A program made the translations under genes and the position numbers. A stretch of 11,968 nt of DNA, from assembly GCA_027348305.1 (NCBI GenBank), contig DAIEPS010000032.1, positions 1 to 11,968 of the forward strand, given 5' to 3'. Positions 7,078-11,968 of the stretch are shown piece by piece. A model generated the notes under the pieces. The model was not told the DNA's origin. It saw nothing but the letters and a program-made list of their open reading frames with translations, and did not search any database. Origin of the DNA: Anaerolineaceae bacterium (GTDB taxonomy: Bacteria > Chloroflexota > Anaerolineae > Anaerolineales > Anaerolineaceae). How positions within the stretch are numbered: the stretch's first letter is position 1; the number at the start of each line of letters is the position of its first letter.

Positions 7078-7090
7078 GGAAGAATGGTCT

Positions 7091-8353
7091 ATGTTTATTG
7101 ATGAAGCACGTATCTATGTTCGATCTGGCCGAGGCGGCGCGGGAATGATGCATTTCCACCGCGAGAAGTATGTTCCGCGTGGTGGGCCGGATGGTGGTGA
7201 CGGCGGCAGGGGTGGAGACGTCATCATCAAGGTTCAACCAACCCTGAATACATTGCAGAGCTTTCGGTTTAAACGTAAATACGTGGCTCCTGATGGCGAA
7301 AACGGCGGTTCCAGCAACATGACTGGAAGATCCGCCAAGAATCTTATTATCCCGGTTCCCCCTGGCACGATCATTTATGATGATGTCACCGGTGAACTGC
7401 TCGGCGACCTGGTGCATGCCGGGGATGAATTACGCATCTGCAAAGGCGGGCGCGGTGGCCTGGGCAACCAGCATTTTGCCACATCCCGAAACCAGGCACC
7501 CCGCACGGCTGAAAAGGGCGAACCCCCTGAAGAAAAGAACATCCGGCTTGAATTGAAATTGCTGGCGGATATCGGCATCGTCGGCGTGCCCAACGCGGGC
7601 AAAAGCAGCTTTTTGGCTGCCGTCACGAATGCCAACCCGAAGATCGCAGATTATCCGTTTACGACCATCGAACCCAACCTGGGTGTTGCCAACCTGGATG
7701 AAGAAACTTCGATCATTCTGGCCGATATTCCGGGCCTGATTGAAGGTGCGCACGAAGGGGTGGGCCTGGGCGACGGTTTCTTGAAACATATCCAGCGCAC
7801 CAGGGTCTTGATCCATGTCTTGAACGGCATGGCCGAGGATGTCGTAGCGGATTTCACCCAGATCAACTCTGAACTGGCACTGTTTGACCAGGCGTTGGCC
7901 AAGAGACCCCAATTAGTGGTTCTCAACAAGATCGACCTGCCTGATGTGCAGGAGAAGTGGCCCGCGATCAAGAAAGCTTTAACTAATAAAGGCTACACTG
8001 TCATGTCCATGTCGGCGGTTTCGCACGAAAACCTGCAGGCAGTGTTATGGAAGGCCTACGAACTGCTCAAAGATGCACCCGAAGTGGAAGTGGTCGAAAC
8101 GCTTATTCCGCTTTATAAACCTGATAAAGATGCCCGCGATTTTGTGATCACCCGTGAAGGTGAAGGATTCAGAGTGAGCGGCGCTGCCATCGAAAGAGCT
8201 GCAGAAATGACCTATTGGGAACATGACGGCTCAGTACGTCGCTTCCACCGTCTGATGGTGACCCTGGGTGTGGATGACGCTTTACGTAAGGAAGGAATTG
8301 AAGAAGGCGAAACCGTCTACATCAAGGATTACGAACTGGAATGGCAGGACTAG
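7091..8353 (+). CDS. obg: GTPase Obg (ribosome assembly)
   Basis: Obg is an essential GTPase that binds the 50S precursor and links ribosome assembly to stress signalling. ATG 7091 is chosen since GGAAGA (7078-7083) precedes it and translation starts MFIDEARIYVRSGRGGAGMM, the normal Obg start; an in-frame ATG at 7052 lies within the leader hairpin. The 420-residue product has the glycine-rich N-terminal Obg fold (1-158) with GGPDGGDGGRGG and GGRGGLGN, a G domain with P-loop GVPNAGKS (165-172), YPFTTIEPNLG switch region, DIPGLIEGAHEGVGLG (G3), LNKIDLPD (G4) and SAVS (G5), and a C-terminal OCT domain (about 345-420) ending EWQD. nadD starts 18 bp downstream, so the pair is almost certainly one transcript. 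Confidence 0.97.
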   Translation: MFIDEARIYVRSGRGGAGMMHFHREKYVPRGGPDGGDGGRGGDVIIKVQPTLNTLQSFRFKRKYVAPDGENGGSSNMTGRSAKNLIIPVPPGTIIYDDVTGELLGDLVHAGDELRICKGGRGGLGNQHFATSRNQAPRTAEKGEPPEEKNIRLELKLLADIGIVGVPNAGKSSFLAAVTNANPKIADYPFTTIEPNLGVANLDEETSIILADIPGLIEGAHEGVGLGDGFLKHIQRTRVLIHVLNGMAEDVVADFTQINSELALFDQALAKRPQLVVLNKIDLPDVQEKWPAIKKALTNKGYTVMSMSAVSHENLQAVLWKAYELLKDAPEVEVVETLIPLYKPDKDARDFVITREGEGFRVSGAAIERAAEMTYWEHDGSVRRFHRLMVTLGVDDALRKEGIEEGETVYIKDYELEWQD

Positions 8354-8371
8354 TCGAGAGGGCATGATCTG

Positions 8372-8968
8372 ATGCGCATAGGTATTTTTGGCGGAACCTT
8401 CGATCCACCGCATGTAGGCCATCTTATTTTGGCCGAAGAGTGCCGCAGCCAGTTGCAGCTTGACCTTTTATTATGGGTGGTGACAGACAACCCCCCTCAC
8501 AAACAATATACCAACGTCAGCCCCATTGAACAAAGGCTTGATCTGGTAGCCCTGGCCATTCATGGTAATCCATCATTTCAAATCTCAAGAATTGACATTG
8601 ACCGTCCTGGTCCGCACTACGCCATCGATACAATGAATTTGCTGCATAAAGAATACCCTGATGCCCAGTTGTTTTACCTGATGGGTGGTGATTCACTGCA
8701 TGACCTTCCCACCTGGAAGCGGCCCCAGGATTTTCTACGTGTTTGTGACGGCATCGGTGTGATGCGCCGCCATGAAGACGAAGTGGATTTGGAATCGCTT
8801 GAAAAGGTGATGCCCGGCATCAGCAGGAAGGTCAAAATTGTTGAAGCCCCCATTTTGGAGATATCTTCCAAGCAGATCAGGCAAAGGATCGCAGAAGGCA
8901 TGGGTTACCGCTATTACCTGCGTGATGCGGTTTACAAGGCTATTTTGGATTTGGGTTTGTATAAGTAA
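8372..8968 (+). CDS. nadD: Nicotinate-nucleotide adenylyltransferase
   Basis: NadD joins nicotinate mononucleotide and ATP to form deamido-NAD in cytoplasmic NAD synthesis. The 198-residue product opens with the nucleotidyltransferase signature GGTFDPPHVGH (7-17), has PPHK (41-44), the MGGDSLHDLPTW segment (104-115), and the second ATP-binding motif ISSKQIR (164-170) near the C-terminus. Length is usual for the family. ATG 8372 follows GAGAGGG (8356-8362) by 9 bases. obg-nadD is a common neighbour pair; the usual next gene rsfS is not here and base composition changes sharply after the TAA stop. Confidence 0.96.
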   Translation: MRIGIFGGTFDPPHVGHLILAEECRSQLQLDLLLWVVTDNPPHKQYTNVSPIEQRLDLVALAIHGNPSFQISRIDIDRPGPHYAIDTMNLLHKEYPDAQLFYLMGGDSLHDLPTWKRPQDFLRVCDGIGVMRRHEDEVDLESLEKVMPGISRKVKIVEAPILEISSKQIRQRIAEGMGYRYYLRDAVYKAILDLGLYK

Positions 8969-10642
8969 AACTAAATTTTAATTACAGAGGGGATAAACAA
9001 CTAAGGAATAAATAATACTTCACAAATTAATTAAGTTCATTATTTTCGACATTTTCTTTGCGACTAATATTTTATATGATTATTTTAAATTTGCCATTAA
9101 AGCCTTATTTCATCAGTACCATTCAATATCTTTGACCTTAATTATTTGAGGTGATGTAAAAATGAATAATTTTCTCTCGCGAGTTAATAAACCTGATATA
9201 TATTTCCCATTATTAATTGTTGCTGTTCTTGCCACTATCTATTATCTAACTTTATTACCTGGTATTGGATATATGGGAGATACTGCTAAATTTCAATTTC
9301 TTGGTAAGGTTTTGGGAACACCTCACGCTACCGGATATCCTACTTATCTATTACTCAACCACCTTTTTGTATCCGTTTTCAATTTCGGATCGTTGGCAAT
9401 GAGAGTCAATCTCTTGTCTTCCATTTTCACCATTGGAGCAGCGTTGATAGAGTATTTTACGTTGCGCCAATTAAAAATTAGGCCGGTTGTCTCGCTTTCC
9501 ATCGTTCTGACTTTTTGTTTAGGAAAGACTGTTTGGAACCAATCCGTAATTGCGGAGGTCTATACATTAAACCTTCTCTTTCTTTCCACAATCACTTTTT
9601 TCTTTTTAAAATGGCACCTCACAAAAATAGATCGTTTTTTTTATCTTGGTTGCTTCTTTTACGCTTTATCATTCGGAAATCATTTGATAATGATTTCTTG
9701 TTTGCCAGCGATTGCTTACCTTGTATTTGTTACAGACAAAAAAGTCTTCATTAATCTTAAGAAAATCATTATTATATTATTGTTTATTCTCCTTGGATTG
9801 AGCCAATACTATTATCTATATTGGAGAACTATTAGCCCAAACCCTGTCTATCTTGAAATTGAAGTACACAATCTAAATGATTTATTTTTGATATTAACTG
9901 GTGGTCAATTTCAGAGCGCCATTTTTCAATTCACTTCTATCAACCAAGTATTATTAAAAATCAAAAAATTTGGCTTCTTTTTCGTCAGAGAACTTCTAAT
10001 CCTTATCCTTTTTCCTTTTATTGGGTTTGTTCTATCAAAAATAAAACCCCTTAAGATATTTCTTCTACTTGGTTTTATCGGCAACGTGATTCTCTCTTTC
10101 TCATACAACATTGATGATATATGGGTATATCTTATTCCTTCGTATTTCTATTTAAGTATTCTTACTGCAGTTGGGTTTGAACAAGTTATCGACAGGTTAA
10201 GTGGTAATAAATTACAGATATTTACTGTTATTACAGTATTAATTCCACTTATTTTTGTTGGATTAAATTATCAACGCAATGACATGAGTAAAGATACTGC
10301 TGATAAAGTGTATATTGAAAATGTTTTGTCAACCATTAAAACAAATGGATATATCATTAATCCTGGTTATGATAAATTTGAGTATCTAAAGTATTACCTT
10401 CTTGGAGAAGACCTTGGTGTTAAGAATAATATTCAGATGGTAAATTTTGAAGAGGCACAATCCTTCTTAAAACAAAATGATCCAAAATCAGCAAATTATT
10501 TACCTGTTTATTCATTGGAAGAGGACCAAACAAAAGATTTGAAAAACCTTGGTTATTGTGACGAAGAAGTCTTCAATAATTTTTATATCATCACGAATTG
10601 TTCAAAAAACCAATAAGTTTAATTTATTCCTTGAAATTAACA
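8969..10642. other. AT-rich block (putative transferred DNA)
   Basis: From just after the nadD stop to the terminator before 10643 the sequence is conspicuously A+T rich, with codons ending in A or T, whereas both flanks have many G/C-ending codons. The first 193 bp (8969-9161) are noncoding: no convincing hairpin terminator for nadD and no good -35/-10 pair were found, only T/A-rich hexamers such as TATGAT at 9075-9080. The rest is a single gene. No flanking direct repeats, tRNA or transposase are visible, so the boundary mechanism is unknown. Confidence 0.7.
9162..10616 (+). CDS. Multi-pass membrane protein, DUF2723/TMEM260-like (GT-C type)
   Basis: The 484-residue product starts with a short cytoplasmic end, then a first membrane segment (about 16-36) followed by a loop containing YMGDTAKFQFLGKVLGTPHA and TGYPTYLL, then WNQSVIAEVYTLNLLFL. 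This layout (acidic residue in the first loop, then HxxGYP, then W-x-x-E-V-Y) is that of DUF2723 proteins; the eukaryotic relative TMEM260 is a protein O-mannosyltransferase of the GT-C fold. By eye about ten membrane segments run to about residue 368, then a soluble C-terminal part of about 115 residues. ATG 9162 follows an almost ideal GAGGTGA (9148-9154). It is alone on its strand, AT-rich unlike its neighbours, and ends at a shared bidirectional terminator. A role in glycosylating exported proteins or surface polymers is inferred; donor and acceptor are unknown. Confidence 0.72.
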   Translation: MNNFLSRVNKPDIYFPLLIVAVLATIYYLTLLPGIGYMGDTAKFQFLGKVLGTPHATGYPTYLLLNHLFVSVFNFGSLAMRVNLLSSIFTIGAALIEYFTLRQLKIRPVVSLSIVLTFCLGKTVWNQSVIAEVYTLNLLFLSTITFFFLKWHLTKIDRFFYLGCFFYALSFGNHLIMISCLPAIAYLVFVTDKKVFINLKKIIIILLFILLGLSQYYYLYWRTISPNPVYLEIEVHNLNDLFLILTGGQFQSAIFQFTSINQVLLKIKKFGFFFVRELLILILFPFIGFVLSKIKPLKIFLLLGFIGNVILSFSYNIDDIWVYLIPSYFYLSILTAVGFEQVIDRLSGNKLQIFTVITVLIPLIFVGLNYQRNDMSKDTADKVYIENVLSTIKTNGYIINPGYDKFEYLKYYLLGEDLGVKNNIQMVNFEEAQSFLKQNDPKSANYLPVYSLEEDQTKDLKNLGYCDEEVFNNFYIITNCSKNQ

Positions 10643-10684
10643 AAAAACCCCTGAATTCAATTCATCCAGAATTCAGAGGTTTTT
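10643..10684. terminator. Bidirectional terminator between convergent genes
   Basis: AAAAACCCCTGAATTC (10643-10658), a 10-nt loop, and GAATTCAGAGGTTTTT (10669-10684) form a 16-position stem flanked by A- and T-tracts. On the plus-strand transcript there is one C-A mismatch; on the minus-strand transcript the same position is a U-G pair, so it is slightly better for the minus-strand lipoprotein gene. It ends both the gene finishing at 10616 and the one finishing at 10698. Confidence 0.88.
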
Positions 10685-10697
10685 AATAATTTTTGTT

Positions 10698-11546
10698 CTA
10701 CTGTTGTTTGAGATTCAGATTACCGACCGCCATATTCAGGTTGATGGTGATCAATGGGCCAGAAGTACCGCATTTGTAAGTTGAGCCGGAGATCGTCCAG
10801 GTGCCATTGGCATCCACATTGCTTAAGCCGTTGGTGAGATCCACTTCGGCACGCACATTTTCAGGGATGATGATGGTCATATCACTCATGCCTGATTGCA
10901 CGCGGACGAACATGTCATTCTGAACATCACCGCTAAAATCGAGGGTGTAGCTGCCAACACCGCTGTCAAAGTAGATGTTCTTGGTATTGGCGTTGCCCAA
11001 GCCAAGAAGTTCAACATCAGAGGCGCCGGTCTTGTAGCTCAACCGCTCCATTACCACGGGGTTCAAAGTGTCAAATTGGACAGTCGCCTTGCTTGCACCA
11101 TCTGAAATATCCAGGTTGGTGATCGACAGGCCGCTGAGGTCGACCTTTCCTTCATACGCGCCCGCATTGATGGTCAGGTCGATGGGGGCATGGCCGAATT
11201 TGAGTTTCCAATCATTTTTAATGTCGCCATCTGGGATGCCAACATTTGAGGAGTTATTCTGTGAAATGGTGATCCTGCTTGATGAACGAGAGACCTCGGG
11301 TTTCCAGTTTGCGACATTATATTCAACGCTTCCATCGACCAGGTCAGACGCGCCATTGGCAATGCCCAGTGTGCCGGCACCCATTTCGATGGTGACTTTA
11401 TTAACATTCACACCGGTAAGGGCAGGTTCGCTGATCTCAAATGTGCTCGTTACCCCGGTATCTACAGAGGGGACATTTACAGAAAAGGAACAGGCCATCA
11501 AGGTTAGTGCAACAAGAGCAATGAACGCTATTTTTAGTGATTTCAT
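10698..11546 (-). CDS. Surface lipoprotein with Toast_rack-like N-domain and beta-repeat body
   Basis: The 282-residue product begins with a lipoprotein signal peptide (MKSLKIAFIALVALTLMAC); the lipobox LMAC puts the lipidated cysteine at residue 19, so it should be anchored outside the membrane. A domain at about 50-85 (IEMGAGTLGIANGASDLVDG then YNVANWKPEV) resembles the Toast_rack N-terminal domain. The body is a run of units of about 20-25 residues, each opening with a G-[AVML]-[SG] turn followed by a beta-strand: SDGASKATVQF, KTGASDVELLGL, DSGVGSYTLDF, QSGMSDMTIII, TNGLSNVDANG. This suggests a right-handed beta-solenoid, as in DUF4097-type putative adhesins. One further Cys near the C-terminus is unpaired. 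ATG 11546 follows AAAGGA (11555-11560, minus strand). Function unknown; adhesion or envelope-stress sensing are guesses. Confidence 0.8.
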   Translation of the reverse strand: MKSLKIAFIALVALTLMACSFSVNVPSVDTGVTSTFEISEPALTGVNVNKVTIEMGAGTLGIANGASDLVDGSVEYNVANWKPEVSRSSSRITISQNNSSNVGIPDGDIKNDWKLKFGHAPIDLTINAGAYEGKVDLSGLSITNLDISDGASKATVQFDTLNPVVMERLSYKTGASDVELLGLGNANTKNIYFDSGVGSYTLDFSGDVQNDMFVRVQSGMSDMTIIIPENVRAEVDLTNGLSNVDANGTWTISGSTYKCGTSGPLITINLNMAVGNLNLKQQ

Positions 11547-11566
11547 AATTTTTATCCTTTGAAAAG

Positions 11567-11602
11567 CCTGGCGGTTTAGATGCTAAACCGCCAGGTTGTT
11601 TT
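11567..11602. terminator. Perfect 13-bp hairpin between the two minus-strand genes
   Basis: CCTGGCGGTTTAG (11567-11579), loop ATG, CTAAACCGCCAGG (11583-11595) form a perfect 13-bp stem. On the minus strand it lies 12 bp after the stop of the upstream gene and is followed by CTTTTC and then the lipoprotein ribosome binding site AAAGGA. On the plus strand it is followed by TTGTTTTTTT, a stronger T-tract, although no plus-strand gene precedes it closely. It likely terminates or attenuates minus-strand transcription entering the lipoprotein gene. Confidence 0.8.
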
Positions 11603-11607
11603 TTTAC

Positions 11608-11967
11608 TTAACTAAGAGGTGGTTCAGGTGCTGACGGCGGTGTTGGGGGAACCGGTGCTGAAGGGACCACTGCCTGCACGACTTTATTGGCGTATTTGGA
11701 AGATCCAAATCTTGAGATGACCACGGCGCCTAAACCGAGGATGGCAACGATCACACCGATCAACCATCCGACGCAGGGGATCAAGGTAGCGAAACCGGTG
11801 ACCAATCCCAGCAGCAGAACACCAATGCCGGCAGCGATGGAGGGGTGCCAGGTGGTCTTGAACTCCACGAAGTCGCGAATCGCGTAGAGACCCTGCGCGC
11901 CGTCGCCCAGCCAGTCCTTGGGCGCGGCGAGATCGGTGAAGTGCACCCGCTTGACGCTCTCGGCGGC
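11608..11967 (-). CDS. Unrecognised membrane protein, C-terminal part (cut by window edge)
   Basis: The frame stays open to the right edge (in-frame codons upstream read AAESVKRVHFTDLAAPK), so the GTG at 11946 is not necessarily the start and the gene is probably 5'-truncated. The visible part has a polar segment DWLGDGAQGLYAIRDFVEFKT, then two closely spaced hydrophobic stretches (starting near HPSIAAGIGVLLLGLVTGFA and CVGWLIGVIVAILGLGAVVI) forming a hairpin of membrane helices, then a polar linker and a proline-rich tail (VPSAPVPPTPPSAPEPPLS). I do not recognise the family. It precedes the lipoprotein on the same strand, with a strong hairpin between, which hints at a shared envelope role without proving it. 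Confidence 0.65.
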   Translation of the reverse strand, partial: AAESVKRVHFTDLAAPKDWLGDGAQGLYAIRDFVEFKTTWHPSIAAGIGVLLLGLVTGFATLIPCVGWLIGVIVAILGLGAVVISRFGSSKYANKVVQAVVPSAPVPPTPPSAPEPPLS

Positions 11968-11968
11968 G

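Noticed and set aside
8364..8374. Two-codon ATG-ATC-TGA mini-frame overlapping the nadD start
   Set aside because: Too short to assess; the overlap with the nadD ATG could support coupling but is easily chance.
8969..9161. Possible small RNA or promoter in the AT-rich spacer
   Set aside because: Several -10-like hexamers are expected in such AT-rich sequence, none has a good -35 at proper spacing, and no hairpin with a T-run was found.
9676..9697. GAAATCATT / AATGATTTC inverted repeat with 4-nt loop
   Set aside because: It is inside the DUF2723-like coding sequence, AT-rich and without a T-run or context; most likely chance in low-complexity sequence.
11068..11562. 164-residue plus-strand frame opposite the lipoprotein
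   Set aside because: The minus-strand reading has a signal peptide, lipobox, ribosome binding site and domain signature; the plus frame has none of these.

Overview
The window looks like a bacterial chromosome segment of moderate GC made mostly of housekeeping genes. The best guess is a member of the Chloroflexota (Anaerolineae-like). This rests on overall protein flavour, on a Toast_rack-type lipoprotein and on a COG2403-type P-loop protein, and it is an inference with no search behind it. Shine-Dalgarno sites are strong and the rho-independent hairpins are easy to see.

Left part (1-3344, + strand), central carbon metabolism: the 3' part of yvcK (UDP-sugar-binding gluconeogenesis factor) runs in from the left edge. 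It is followed by gap (NAD-type glyceraldehyde-3-phosphate dehydrogenase) and pgk (phosphoglycerate kinase). A perfect 18-bp palindrome with a GTCTAGAC core lies just upstream of gap, where it would overlap a plausible promoter. Two hairpins lie between gap and pgk.

Middle part (3345-8968, + strand), translation, ribosome assembly and NAD: rpsT with its own good promoter, a TTG start and a downstream terminator; argS with an extended -10 promoter; a COG2403 / cyclic-2,3-diphosphoglycerate-synthetase-like P-loop protein; obg; and nadD. A long terminator-like hairpin ends directly against the obg ribosome binding site, so obg may be controlled by attenuation.

Right part (8969-11968), accessory: a distinctly AT-rich block holds a multi-pass membrane protein of the DUF2723/TMEM260 glycosyltransferase-like type, probably acquired by transfer. 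It sits just after nadD, where many bacteria have rsfS. It ends at a bidirectional terminator shared with a convergent minus-strand lipoprotein made of repeated beta-strand units. Upstream of that, also on the minus strand, lies the C-terminal end of an unrecognised two-TM-segment protein cut by the right edge, with a strong hairpin between the two.

I found no CRISPR array, insertion sequence, tRNA or rRNA. The items most worth a second look are the gap palindrome, the hairpin-U-tract-Shine-Dalgarno layout that recurs in front of several genes, the COG2403 protein close to gap and pgk, and the AT-rich glycosyltransferase block with the neighbouring surface lipoprotein.
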